DNA from: Trachelipus rathkii
Taxonomy: Eukaryota > Arthropoda > Malacostraca > Isopoda > Trachelipodidae
NCBI GenBank assembly: GCA_015478945.1
Contig: JABUQX010007467.1
Coordinates: forward strand, 1 to 20,000
Direction of reading: 5' to 3'
Length of the DNA: 20,000 nucleotides
How positions within the stretch are numbered: the first letter of the stretch is position 1; each line of letters starts with the position of its first letter. A program made the position numbers and the translations under genes. The notes under the pieces are model-generated. The model worked only from the letters and a program-made list of their open reading frames with translations. It was not told the DNA's origin and made no database searches. Shown here in pieces: positions 9,296 to 18,335 of this stretch.

Positions 9296-9660
9296 GTGTC
9301 AGAAAAATGGGGCGAAGACTCCCCCACCCCCAATCAAATGATCAAATTTACAAGAAGGATAGATTTTCAACCGATCACTTATAACAACGTTGCTGCTGGC
9401 CCTAGTACAGAAGGCCTTTGTAGGTTCCATAGGAAATTTTTGCACCATTCATTTCGATGTGAGGGTCGATATTGTCCAATGTACACCTTGATATCGCAAC
9501 CCCCGGCAACTTCCCCACCCCCACAACAGAACTCCAACATTTCGAACCAAAAAAATGGAAAGGCTGGTCCGTGAGGCGACTCACGGGCCAGATGAGGGTG
9601 AATATTGGGGGGAATGACGCTTCTGTAAGTAGATATTCTTGTGATTGTTTGCCCTGCCAC
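9296..9660 (+). pseudogene. Gag zinc-knuckle remnant
   Basis: In the frame open from 9296, residues encoded at about 9416-9484 read LCRFHRKFLHHSFRCEGRYC. This fits the C-x2-H...C knuckle (CWYHRKFG...C-x-x-PC type) found at the Gag C-terminus of many arthropod Gypsy elements. It would bind element RNA during particle assembly. Upstream capsid sequence in this frame is only about 40 residues, so the protein is truncated. The frame stops near 9574. A neighbouring frame continues to about 9660 before the Asn-rich region opens in the third frame, implying at least two indels. The knuckle assignment is fairly secure, the exact limits are not. Confidence 0.6.
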
Positions 9661-9737
9661 TTTTGTATAAATAAGTCTAATTTTGGGCGGGGAAATATTA
9701 ATTTTAACAATAGTAGAAGACGTTATTATAACAATAA

Positions 9738-11363
9738 TATAATCATAATAACAGTAGAAATTATAGTCGTAATTATAATAATAGAAATTACAGTAACCAT
9801 AGTATTGACGATTTTTATAATAATAATTGCTATGGTAACGAAAGTGTTAGTTGTAACAATAATAATTATAATAATAATGCACGTGTCGGTTATAATAATT
9901 TCTATAATAATAATGAGCACGCTAATCTTAATGGCCATAATAGTAATAGGTATTTTAGTAATAATTGTAATTATATTAATCGTGGTTATGATGGAAATGT
10001 TAATTATGTCAATAGATTTAAATGGAGTAGAAATATCACTTGTAAGGATGATCAAGGGCAGAGGGGGATTCCTAGTGATTCACCCCCTCCCCCACAGAGG
10101 TCGCTTGTCGCTGAGTCAGTAGGAGTAGAGTCATCTTCAACTTTAAATTGTAACTCAACGCATGATGAGGTTAATAACAATAATAGCAATAATAATAATA
10201 ATGATTGTAGAACTAGGAATGATAGTCGTAGTGATGGCAATAACGGTTTTGTAAGTTCTTATAATTGTATTGAAAATAATAACGCTGTGACTTTTGAAAA
10301 CAATAGCTTTGTGAATGAGTCGCTGCCTCCACCGACGGAGTCAACCTATCCCCCTACCCCAGTCACTGGGGAGGAGGCGGGAATGGAGGCGATTCTGACT
10401 TGTGAATCTATACTTATTGATAAAAATAATGAATTTGTAATTAATGAAAGGGGCGAAATTCCCTTTCTGAAAATGAATTGTATTAGTTTTAGAGATGAAG
10501 GAGATTCTTTTCCTTCCGATAAGCATGAGGGATCATTAATTTTAAGAAATAATGCATGTGACTTATCTGATAATGCTGTGGTGGAAGTTTCTGGCAACTC
10601 AACTAAAATCGTTGCAGCTGTTAAAGAAGTAATTTTTGATAAATTGTATTATATTTCGGACGCAACTAACAATGAGACTTATTTACTAGACTGTGGGAGT
10701 TGCCTCGACCTTTTAATTGCTACTGAATCGGATAAGGAGGAAGCCCCGATTGGGAGTGCCAGGGCCGCGAACGGAGGCTGTATCCATATTTATAAAAAAA
10801 TAATGACTAAAGTTGACTTGGGGTTGGGCAGACCTTATGACTTGCATGCCTACGCTTCAGATATTAAATTCAATGTCTTAGGCATGCCTTTTCTCAAAAA
10901 ACACGGGTTCATCATTGACTTTAGGTACCATTTTTTACTAGATACCAGCACTAGACGTAGTATTTCTCTTTGCAACGAAGCTTTTGATTTTTCCAAGCAT
11001 GTTCGGAACTCTATCCTCCCGCTAGCCGCTGTCTCTTTAAATATACCGCTTTGCGAATATGAATTAGTTAATGATTTAATTAGAAAGTACCAAGTTTTGT
11101 TCGTAAATCCTTATAAAGCACCTAATTTAGATTTAAAGAATGATCAACTCAAAAGATGCGATTTATATGTACAAAGTACCGAAGAAAACGGGGCGGGGCT
11201 TATTTTAACAGCTGTGAGGACGATTATACCGCTCGCTCACAACCCGACGATAAGGGGACTAGGGGGGGGGGGGGGGGGGGGGGAAGAGATTGTAGTATGG
11301 GGGGGGGGGGTGAAGATTGCATTGTGGGGGGGGGGGGGGAGGAGAAAGAAGAATGTCCTTTGA
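9738..11363 (+). pseudogene. Asn-rich linker plus aspartic protease (pol N-terminus)
   Basis: A single frame stays open from about 9738 to the stop at 11361-11363, about 540 codons, although the first ATG is far downstream. Codons 1-180 are very Asn-rich (AAT/AAC). The retropepsin-like domain follows: YYISD, then LLDCGS at about 10689-10706, where D-T/S-G is expected. Next come AANGG and VLGMPFLKKHGFIIDF near 10875-10922, matching the family's ILGADFL...VD ending. A linker to RT follows, then a GGGG stretch from a poly-G run that probably ends the true frame. The protease would cleave Gag-Pol. The DCG triplet in place of DTG would be expected to weaken or abolish activity. The 216-residue frame at 9472-10122 and its minus-strand mirror are shadows of the Asn-rich part. 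Confidence 0.75.
11262..11339 (+). repeat. Three poly-G runs
   Basis: Runs of G22 (11262-11283), G11 (11299-11309) and G15 (11325-11339) are separated by short spacers. In one frame the spacers read DCSM and DCIV between Gly blocks, so it resembles a small tandem repeat whose G parts expanded. It is a strong G-quadruplex candidate and also a likely place for sequencing length errors. Another G11 lies at 11575-11585. Confidence 0.85.
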
Positions 11364-12075
11364 AGGAGGAAATTTTATGCGAGTTAGCGGCAAACTACCC
11401 ATACCATGTGACTGTTAATGGATTGCAGATACAATTGAGGAGTTAGAACCATAGCTCCACATCGTTTTGAGAAAGCAGGGAGGAAATCAAGTAAATTGAT
11501 TGGACGCAGGGGTCATTTGCGGGGGAGAGCAATGTGGGGTTTTCCAACTACTTTTTTGTGCCAAGTCGGCGGAAGGGGGGGGGGGTTTTTTCGGTTTTGG
11601 TGTTTTTTTTTCGTTGATCTGAGTTCTTGACACAAGATCAACCTCTGACAATTTTACCCTACCAAGATTAAGATATTATTTGCAATTGCAAATTGCAAGT
11701 TAATACAAGGCTAGACGTTCGCAAGCTACTATAGACGTGCCAGTCAGCGAGGAACGAAGAAATTATTTCACTATTAACTTGTCCTTTTGGTAATACGCTT
11801 TAAACTATTTAATACAAGGACATAAGTGTTCTTCTAGTGCCTTCCAGCGCTTCATGTCAATCTTGCTTGAGATTTAAGGAATGTTTTTGTATATTTAGAT
11901 GACATCTTAATTGCCAGTTCGACTCTTGAAGAGCATGTTGCAATGTTGGAGGAAAGTTTTGGGACTTAAAATATATGAAATTAATCTGAACCCAGAAAAC
12001 TGTGTACTGTCAGTCGAAGAAAACGTTGAGCTTCTATGTTTCAATGGTTAGCGAGGAAGGGGTTAGCTGTAAGGA
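11364..12075 (+). pseudogene. Reverse transcriptase domain, heavily broken
   Basis: RT similarity emerges around 11690-11760 with IDVPVSEEER, the region ahead of the PFG motif. It continues through a damaged PFG and SSAFQRFMSILLE at about 11835-11870, then the catalytic motif in VYLDDILIASSTLEEHVAML at about 11888-11948. After that come LNPENCVLS and VEENVELLCF, matching the NPEKC...EVEFLG segment at the end of Gypsy RTs. Each piece sits in a different frame with stops between. The N-terminal third (11390-11690) is barely recognisable. YLDD keeps both catalytic aspartates, but the protein cannot be made intact from this copy. Confidence 0.65.
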
Positions 12076-12913
12076 GCAAATCGATGCGAAGTGGTGAATG
12101 TGTGCAAGCCAACAACAATAAACAACTTAGGCTTATCCTCGTCTGATATAATTTCTGGCCGATCAATATAGTAGGGCGGCTCAATTGTTGCACCCTAACG
12201 AAAATGTGAGGAAAACCGCCTCCATAAAAGGATTTCCTGGGGGTAGAAGCCGAGCGAGGCGTTTTCTAGAAGGCTAAGAGCAATGGTGAGTGCCACCCTG
12301 TGTGGTTCGATGAAGGAACTGAGTACTAGTATACACGAGGTTAAGCGAACTACTTATAGTAGTGCACTGATGGGAAGAATGAAGATAACCAAAGCAAAGA
12401 TTTTCCGCGCTTAATAGTACCATACTCACCGAGGCAGAAGTGGCCCTACCTCAGCTGGTTAAGGAGCTCTTATGCGTCAAAAACTTACAAAAATATGCTT
12501 ACTTAATTGCCAATAAGAGAATCACTGTCTGTACTAGCAACAGTGGGTTAATCACAGCTTATATGAAAAAGAGTGCCGAAAAAATTCATAATATTCGGGA
12601 GGTAAATTTATTGAATGCCATTGCAAATTTTGACGTTGAATTTAAATTGGTCTCTAAGGCTAAAAATAAATTGGCGATAATTTTAACAGAATTGGCTAAC
12701 GAAAGAGATAAAATCATAGAGGCTGGGGAGTTGCAATTGCAACTGGCTTGTATAGAAAATGGGGAGTGGGCGTGGCCAAAACAAAATATTATGGAGACGG
12801 AGTTACAACTGGAGGAGGAGTTTAGTGGATGGAATTCTCTGAATTCCGTAGTGGAAGGGTTGAGCCCTTTAAATCGCACGTTAAAAGAAAAGACTTACTG
12901 GAGTAAATTATAA
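12076..12913 (+). pseudogene. RNase H region of pol
   Basis: The open frame 12440-12913 (157 codons), with its in-frame upstream extension from about 12414, reads TEAEVALPQLVKELLCVKNL then YAYLIANKRITVCTSNSGLI. This matches the E...LLA...Y...G-x-x-x-TVYTD block of Gypsy RNase H. The usual TDH/TDN aspartate appears as TSN, so a catalytic residue seems lost. Residues to about 100 follow the domain C-terminus; the remaining 55 are Glu-rich linker. The stretch 12076-12414 is the frameshifted RT-RNase H tether. RNase H would remove template RNA during reverse transcription. The domain call is moderately sure, and this copy is probably inactive. Confidence 0.6.
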
Positions 12914-13430
12914 GATAATAAAATAACATAATGATAATAATATAAAATAATAATGAATAATAATTAATAGTAATTAATAATAATAATAATAATAAACTGA
13001 TAATAATAAAAAATAATAATAAATAAACAATAATAAAATGAAAATAATAATAATATATAAACATAAATAATAATAAAAAATGAATAATATAATAATAATA
13101 TAATAATAAAAATAATGATAATAATAATAATAATAATAATATAAATAATGATAATAATAATAATAATAAAATATAAAATAATAATATAATAAAAAATAAA
13201 TAATAATAATAATATAATAATAATATATAATATGATAATAATAATAAATAAATAATAATAATAATGGCAATGATAAAAATAATGATAATAATGAAAATAA
13301 TATAATAATATAATAATAATAAAAGCGATAGTAGTAGTAGTCGTAAAAGCGGATAGCTAGTAGTAGTAGTAAATGCGATAGTAGTAGTAGTAGTAGTAGG
13401 TAGTAGTAATAATAATAAGTGGCATGATAG
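12914..13430. repeat. (AAT)n then (TAG)n trinucleotide block
   Basis: About 400 bases of AAT/ATA repeats with frequent phase slips, followed from 13320 by TAGTAG units interspersed with AAAAGCGGA-like spacers. It sits exactly between the RNase H and integrase coding pieces. The Tyr-rich minus-strand frames (12822-13270) are shadows of the repeat. Confidence 0.85.
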
Positions 13431-13537
13431 TAGTTCAGGAAGCTGGTAATGATATGACTTGAGGATTTGTAATAAATACTATTAACTTACAGTAAGAAAA
13501 GGGTAAATGGAATGCTGAAGAAGTTCAGGATTGGTAT

Positions 13538-14260
13538 ATGTTTCAAGAGATAAGCTATGAACAGGAGACTGATGATTATATAAGGGACCTAATAAAGGGG
13601 CTGATAACTAGTGGATTGACGGCCTGTTACAAGGAGTTCATCTATAGGGGCGAGGAGCTGTCTTTGGCGGTTGATATCTCTACAGGCACAGCTAGAATAT
13701 TAGTTCCGGAAAATCTGGTGGATGACGTCATAGAGAAAATACATAATACAAATCACTTGGGAATTAAACGGACGTTGACTATCTTGAAAGCGGATTTTGC
13801 CTTCAAATTTATGCATAGTAGAGTGAAGAAATTTATTCAGAGTTGTGATGTCTGTCAAAAAAATAAGAGCGTTAGAAGGATATCTCCAGAATTCGGCAGA
13901 TTTAAGGAGGTCTCGGAGAAGTTTGATACTCTTCATGTGGATTTGTGTAAGTTTCCATATAGTATGGGGTTCAATTATCTGCTTGTTTTTATTGATAGAT
14001 TTAGTAAATATCCCTTCGCTACCCTCTTAGGCAGGCGACGGTCGACTCGTTTTGAATGTGTTAGTGGAGGAATTTTCCGTTCTGTGGCCTGAAGAAAAGG
14101 CTATTCTCGGACCGGGGCAGCCAGTTCACTGCCAAAATATTTAATGACGTGTGTAACCTACTCAACATAGATAATATTGTCACGACGCCTAATTCCCCTC
14201 GTTCAAACGGACTGGCGGAAATTGAACCAAGCTCTCATAGTGACACTAAGGTGTATGATT
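13538..14260 (+). pseudogene. Integrase: HHCC zinc domain and DDE core
   Basis: The 184-codon frame starting at 13538 carries the integrase zinc-binding HHCC motif (H69, H73, C103, C106; HNTNH...CDVC). The first catalytic aspartate follows in TLHVDL (D135), then FIDRFSKYPFATLL. The frame is lost near 14030. After indels the core resumes with SDRGSQFTAKIF at about 14107-14142 (second D) and TPNSPRSNGLAEIE at about 14188-14229 (the expected glutamate). All three DDE positions are therefore present but split over frames. The enzyme would insert the element's cDNA. This is the least decayed of the pol domains. The upstream in-frame part (13500-13537) probably belongs to it. Confidence 0.8.
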
Positions 14261-14744
14261 AATGATAGGGAAGAAGAAGGGTTAAAGGCCTGAAATTTGC
14301 CTGGGGCACTGTACTGTTTGAGATTAGCCTCTATAAATGACGCAAGGAGTCACCTCCAGTGTCTTATGTATTGGCAGAACCTTGCAGTGCCAGGAAGCTT
14401 GTCTGCGAAGGAGCACTCAGTGCCAGGTCAGTCCAAAGTGCCGTATTTGAGAATTAGTGGCCCTTAATGCGTAGGCCTTGCACACATGTTGTATATAAAA
14501 ATAAAAATTATTTATCCGAGATCTCCACCAGGCAAAGGTCGTGTTGGTGAGAAATCAACAGTACAATGTAGGAAAACTGTCAGAGAGATACTCAGGACCC
14601 TTCAAGGTGCTACGAATAAAAAAGAATAACGTTTATATTTTAAAGCATGGGAAAGAGGCAGTGGAAAATTTAAGAAATGTAAGAATTTTTCATAACATAA
14701 CTGATAGGGACGCTGAAACCCAAGGGAAAAATAAAGTTAAATAA
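14261..14744 (+). pseudogene. Integrase C-terminal region
   Basis: From 14261 to about 14530 the integrase core tail is present in shifting frames, with a LASINDARSHL phrase and a later MYWQNLAVPGSL phrase. A clean frame at 14541-14744 (67 codons) then reads VRNQQYNVGKLSERYSGPFK and VYILKHGK. This is the small SH3-like/GPF-GPY-type C-terminal domain (GPF/Y module) of Gypsy integrases that contacts DNA. It ends in a Lys-rich tail and a stop at 14742-14744, likely the natural end of Pol. No envelope gene follows. Confidence 0.65.
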
Positions 14745-14773
14745 AAAAAAAAATATATATACAGATAATAATA

Positions 14774-14806
14774 ATAAAGAAAAAAAAAGAGAGAGAAAAA
14801 GGGGGA
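14774..14806 (+). other. Candidate polypurine tract
   Basis: A purine-only stretch ending GAGAGAGAAAAAGGGGGAG, 30 bases after the Pol stop. Such a tract primes plus-strand cDNA and normally touches the 3' LTR. Here the LTR-like repeat starts about 380 bases later. Confidence 0.5.
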
Positions 14807-14869
14807 GCTTTTTAGTTCTGCATGCAATTCTTAGAATTAGACAGTAGTTGAATTGATACTTTATCCTTC

Positions 14870-14913
<44 letters not shown>

Positions 14914-15189
14914 ATTTTCTTCTCTATTTAATAATATAGACAAAACGATGCTGCCAAACACTAATAGTAGTAATAAATTCCAGCATGTTCCTTACAAAAT
15001 GTCACAGGAAGGGTTGTAATAGAAGAGTTGAAATAGTCAAAACCCCCGAGGTGGGGATTAAGAAGGTCTTTTATGTATTTTGTAACAATGTATTGTAAAA
15101 ATAGAATGTATTTAATAATTAATTATAATTTAATATTACAAATAAAAAAAAAAAAAAAACCAAAAAAAAAAAAAAAAAAAAAAAAACCT
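14807..15189. other. Unexplained segment before the 3' LTR
   Basis: It holds an A41 run (14871-14911), a CCCCCGAGGTGGGG hairpin (15044-15057) and an AATAAA followed by A-runs (15141-15186) that touch the LTR. It has no counterpart next to the 5' LTR. It may be 3' untranslated sequence of the element, or a later A-tailed insertion between the purine tract and the LTR. Confidence 0.4.
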
Positions 15190-15591
15190 TGTGACGACAA
15201 AATTTCTCCTGGCCTCACAAAAATTATGTACACCTCTCATAGTTGCTCTGTATATCAAATTTTACTATTAATTTTATTATATATGGAAAATATTTAACAA
15301 CCTTTCGTATGGCACTATTTTGTGAGAGTGAGTCGCTGCACTGCTGCCCGCGAAATGTCTGGCATTTCGAGAGAAGGGAAGGCAGTCTGACTTCAAGATA
15401 CATGAAGAGAAGTCGCATTGTGTGTCGGCTCGTTAAAGGCCGGAAATTGTGTTTGAATATAAAAATTATGATATTAACCTTCACCAATATTATTAATGAC
15501 TGTGAACTGACCCATTGTGTTAACTGTTAATATTGATACCATTATTTACCACCTGATTTAATTGTCTTAAAAATAAAAATAAAAAGTAATT
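15190..15591 (+). repeat. 3' LTR of the Gypsy-like element
   Basis: Begins TGTGACGACAA and matches 7427-7836 with about twenty substitutions and five small indels. Many differences are C/T or G/A. The TATATATGG and A-rich polyadenylation motifs recur. Similarity ends at GTAATT. The 95-codon frame inside (15243-15530) is spurious. Confidence 0.8.
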
Positions 15592-15645
15592 GACCCCTTT
15601 CCATTTCCGTTAAGAAATTATATATTCGTCCGATTTAATTCATCG

Positions 15646-15676
<31 letters not shown>

Positions 15677-15899
15677 GCGGTTATTGTATAGTTGTGATTT
15701 CTTTTTGTTTTTGTGTTTGGTTTCTTCTTCTTTCCTCACTATATAGTTTGTTAGTTCTTAATGGTTTCAAAAAGGTATTGGTGGGTTTCATGTTGGTGCT
15801 GGATTGTTTATTTCGGTCTGCTCTTCTTCTGGGAGCTGTTGGTTGTTATGGGGAGGGTCCAATATTTGGTTCGGGCTGAGCCCAATTTTCACCCCCCCC
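15592..15899. other. T-rich unique sequence with short (AT)n
   Basis: Contains (AT)n at 15649-15675 and a C11-12 run at about 15891-15902. A short hydrophobic plus-strand frame (15694-15879) looks accidental. Nothing else recognised. Confidence 0.5.
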
Positions 15900-15902
15900 C
15901 CC

Positions 15903-16227
15903 CTAAAAATGGACATAAAAATTTTTAATTTTCTGCTAATTTTGATGGGGAAAGAAGCAAACGGCAGCTTTTATTGACATCTAAAACGTAGTTTTCGAGT
16001 GTTTTCTGAATATGTAGTCATTCTTTCAACATTTTCAATTTTTCAAAGCTTATGTTTTTGACATTTTTAGCTTCAACTCCTGCAATTTTTTTTTCGAAAT
16101 GACTTCAAACTTGAAATATGCATAAATGGGTCCATTACCTACAAAATGCACGATGTAGTTTTATGATTTTTTGAAATTTGTACTCAGCAATGTCAAAATT
16201 CGAACCCACTTTTTTGGTTTTTAAAAT
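15903..16227. repeat. Diverged T-rich repeat units
   Basis: Non-coding. Phrases such as a T run, then ATGA-x-TTCAAACTTGAAATATGC, then AAAATGCACGATGTAG and GAAATTTGTAC near 16090-16190 loosely parallel the left arm of the inverted repeat at 16228-16338. This suggests old tandem copies of a unit of about 110-140 bases. Confidence 0.35.
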
Positions 16228-16522
16228 GAAAAATTGCGATAATTTTTTTCTACTCATGCGATCTGGATGAAATTTTCAGAGCATATGTAGTCGAGGAAGA
16301 TGCACATTTTTTACTTAAATAATTTCTTTGTATATGCAGTAGTTGTGGATTTGTTCTTGGAACAAATTTTGCCCAAAAATTTTTTTGAATTTTTTAAAAA
16401 AATTTCTTTTGAGTATACAAAAAATTATCTAAGTAAAAAAGATTTATCTTACCCGACTATAAAAGTCCTGAAAATTTGATGTTGATCGAACAAGTAGGAA
16501 AAAAAATATCAATAATTTTTGG
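16228..16522. repeat. 111-bp inverted repeat with 73-base loop
   Basis: The left arm (16228-16338) and the reverse complement of the right arm (16412-16522) align over their full length at roughly 75-80% by eye. Shared phrases include AAATTTTCAG, TAGTCG, AAGAT, TTTTTTACTTA-ATAATTT and TTTGTATA. The loop holds its own small palindrome, ATTTGTTC/GAACAAAT (about 16352-16370). The right arm ends a few bases before the second Gypsy fragment starts. It may be a foldback element, or two inverted copies of one repeat. Confidence 0.65.
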
Positions 16523-16538
16523 AAAGGTAAAATATTGA

Positions 16539-16800
16539 TAATCGGCGCAGATTTTTTTTAACCATTTCCACCTACTGGTGGATCTTCGGAACCAACTCTT
16601 GGTTGATGACAACACCACCCTTTTCTATAAAGGCAAAATCTCTTCTTCTGCAGTAGGGAACATTTCCGCTGTTCATCCTCCCATTTTTTCTTCCCCTTCC
16701 TCTCTCTTCTGAAGAAGAACTTTCCATCTGCTCTACACCCTGCTCTTCAGATGCCCCAGTCAAGCATTCAGTCCTCCACCACATAGAGACCACAGGTTCT
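16539..16800 (+). pseudogene. Protease C-terminus and linker to RT
   Basis: IIGADF at 16539-16556 matches the ILGADFL motif that closes Gypsy proteases. A T-run frameshift follows, then HFHLLVDLRNQLLVD from about 16564. A Ser-rich linker continues with further shifts to VLHHIETTG at about 16770-16797, the usual lead-in to RT. The catalytic DTG part of the protease is missing upstream, so the truncation lies in mid-protease. The minus-strand frame 16572-16793 is a shadow. Confidence 0.65.
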
Positions 16801-17345
16801 CCGACCTTTGCAAGTGCTCGCCACCTCGCCCCGGAGAAGCTGAAGATCGCTCGTGCTGAGTTTGATCACATGCTTGAGCTGGGAATCGTTCGACCTTCCA
16901 AGAGCAGTTGGGCTGCACCCTTACACCTTGTCCTTAAAGCCACCCCTGGGGACTGACGTCCCTATGGAGAATTTTAGGGCTTTCAAAGCGATACGGTTCC
17001 CAAGGATCGGTTATCCCGTCCTCCATCCAGTCTTTCACGTCCCATCTCAGTGGTGCTACAATATTTTCCAAAATCGATCTGGTCCGCGCCTATCACCAGA
17101 TCCCTGTAGCACCCGAGGATGTTCACAAGACTGCCGTGATTACACCTTTCGGACTTTTTGAGTTCTTGAGAACCCCTTTCGGTTTACGGAATGCTGCTCA
17201 AACTTTCCAGCGGTTCATTGACACTGTCTTGCGAGGGCTACCCTTCTGTTGGGCCTACATCGACGACCTGCTTATAGCTTCCAACTCTGAAGAGGAACAC
17301 AAGGAGCACCTTTCTCCTTCCTCAAATAGAAGAAACGTATCCGTA
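16798..17345 (+). pseudogene. Reverse transcriptase domain (YIDD)
   Basis: The frame reads FASARHLAPEKLKIARAEFD then MLELGIVRPSKSSWAAPLHL until a stop near 16956. About 70 bases with indels follow. From about 17024 the core is continuous: [20 protein letters not shown] (catalytic D), then [20 protein letters not shown], then [13 protein letters not shown] at about 17249-17287 (YxDD). All three RT aspartates are kept. The frame is lost after EEEHKEHL (about 17311), and the NPEKC segment that follows is scrambled by indels. The 102-residue frame at 16853-17161 is out of phase with the true RT for most of its length. Confidence 0.85.
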
Positions 17346-17399
17346 ATCAGCCGGAGAAGTCTTTTGGTCTGCCCTCTCTCTCGACGTTCTGGCCACCAG

Positions 17400-18060
17400 T
17401 CTCTCTAAAGGTGTTTACGCCACTCCAGAGCGTGTTGCCGCCATTCGTTCTTTTCCTTTACCCAAGGCGCAAAAGCAATTGAAGCAGTTCCTCGGGATGC
17501 TGAACTACTACCAGTGCTTTCTACCTGCAGCAGCTGCTCTCCTTCGGCCTCTCACAGAGCTCCTCCGCCCGAAGAAAAGAGGTGTCTCGGTCAAGGTAGA
17601 GTGGACGGAAGAAGGTCGTATTGCTTTCACTTCTACAAAAGACGCACTCGCAGGCGCCACTCTCATTGTCCACCTACAGGAATCTGCACCAACTCGAGTT
17701 CAGGTTGATACCTTCGAATTCGTGGTCGGAGGCGTCCTGCAGCAACACCTGAATAGTTCTTGGTCTCCTTTTGCCTTCTTCTCGAAGAAGCTACAACCTG
17801 CTGAAGCCCACTACAGCGCCTTCATCAGAGAACAGCTTGCAATCTACCTGACAGTCAAATACTTCAGATACTTTCTGGAAGGCCGGGAGTTTCACATTCT
17901 CACCGATCACAAGCTGATCACCTTCGCCATGGTATCTCGAAATGAATGACACTCGCCGAGAGAAGCTCGTCATTTGAAATATATTTCGCAGTTTACGACA
18001 GACATCAGTCACGTCCCAGGCACGGATAATCTCACTGCTGATACACTTTCAGGCATCGTG
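17400..18060 (+). pseudogene. RNase H domain of second Gypsy element
   Basis: From about 17406 the frame reads [20 protein letters not shown], and the 156-codon stretch beginning at 17479 starts KQFLGMLNYYQCFLP. The RNase H fold follows with D77 (VQVDTFEF, where TDAS is usual), E118 (REQLA) and D143 (LTDHK). A stop at 17947-17949 and one indel precede HVPGTDNLTADTLSG at about 18010-18054, which holds the fourth acidic residue. All acidic catalytic positions appear retained, so only the stop and shift disable it. The final LSR motif reads LSG. Confidence 0.8.
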
Positions 18061-18335
18061 ATTACCTCCATATCTTCACTCCCCAGAATCAACTACGAGG
18101 ACATTGCCACTACACAGCAATCAGAAGAATACTCTCTTCCTTTGGACTCTTCTCTGCAACTCAGGTGGATTTCTCTTCCGGGCATTCAGAAGAAACTCCT
18201 CTGTGACAATCAACTGGTGCTCCTAGTCCTCTCGTTCCTCCTGCTTTCCGCAAACCTGTTTTTCTTGCTCCTCACTATCTTTCTCACCGCGGTATCGCAG
18301 CCTCTCAAAAGCTGTTTACCGCCCACTTGAATTGT
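18061..18335 (+). pseudogene. Start of integrase, truncated
   Basis: The frame from 17974 continues to about 18213 (LQLRWISLPGIQKKLLCDNQ). After a one- or two-base shift it reads FRKPVFLAPHYLSHRGIAAS then QKLFTAHLN up to about 18333. HYLSH supplies the HH half of the integrase zinc motif. The CC half and the whole DDE core are absent. Similarity to the family stops abruptly at about 18335, marking the truncation. Confidence 0.65.

Larger units (their letters stand above)
7427..15591 (+). mobile_element. Ty3/Gypsy-like LTR retrotransposon, defective
   Basis: Two direct repeats of about 400 bases (7427-7836 and 15190-15591) enclose about 7.35 kb. The interior encodes, in order on the plus strand, a Gag zinc-knuckle remnant, aspartic protease, reverse transcriptase, RNase H and integrase. 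This PR-RT-RH-IN order is that of Ty3/Gypsy (Metaviridae-type) elements. Domains are split by frameshifts, stops and expanded simple repeats. No convincing tRNA primer binding site follows the left LTR. A good purine tract (about 14774-14806) lies some 380 bases before the right LTR. No matching target duplication is visible: the left flank is TATATA and the right flank GACCCC. A TATATT at 15621 would serve only if the LTR extends further than the visible similarity. By eye the LTRs differ by about twenty substitutions. Confidence 0.8.
16539..18335 (+). mobile_element. Second Gypsy element fragment, truncated both ends
   Basis: About 1.8 kb covering the end of the protease, RT, RNase H and the start of integrase, with no LTRs or Gag. 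It is more GC-rich in coding parts and clearly a different lineage from the 7.4-15.6 kb element (YIDD rather than YLDD and different RNase H wording). The style of RT and linker resembles the CsRn1/Mag-like Gypsy groups common in arthropods. That clade call is a guess from memory. It is cut on the left by T-rich repeat DNA and on the right inside the integrase zinc domain. Confidence 0.8.

Noticed and set aside
9472..10122. 216-residue Ile/Val-rich protein that looks like a membrane protein
   Set aside because: Out-of-frame reading of Asn codons (AAT read as ATA or TAA-free phases). The true frame is the Asn-rich one joined to the protease.
12822..13270. Tyr-rich minus-strand frames
   Set aside because: Mirror of the (AAT)n block.
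14745..15189. Envelope gene after integrase
   Set aside because: No open frame or membrane/signal sequence between the Pol stop and the 3' LTR.
15243..15530. 95-residue frame in the 3' LTR
   Set aside because: The matching region of the 5' LTR does not keep the same frame, so it is non-coding LTR sequence.
15694..15879. Small hydrophobic protein
   Set aside because: Composition follows the T-rich DNA; no other support.
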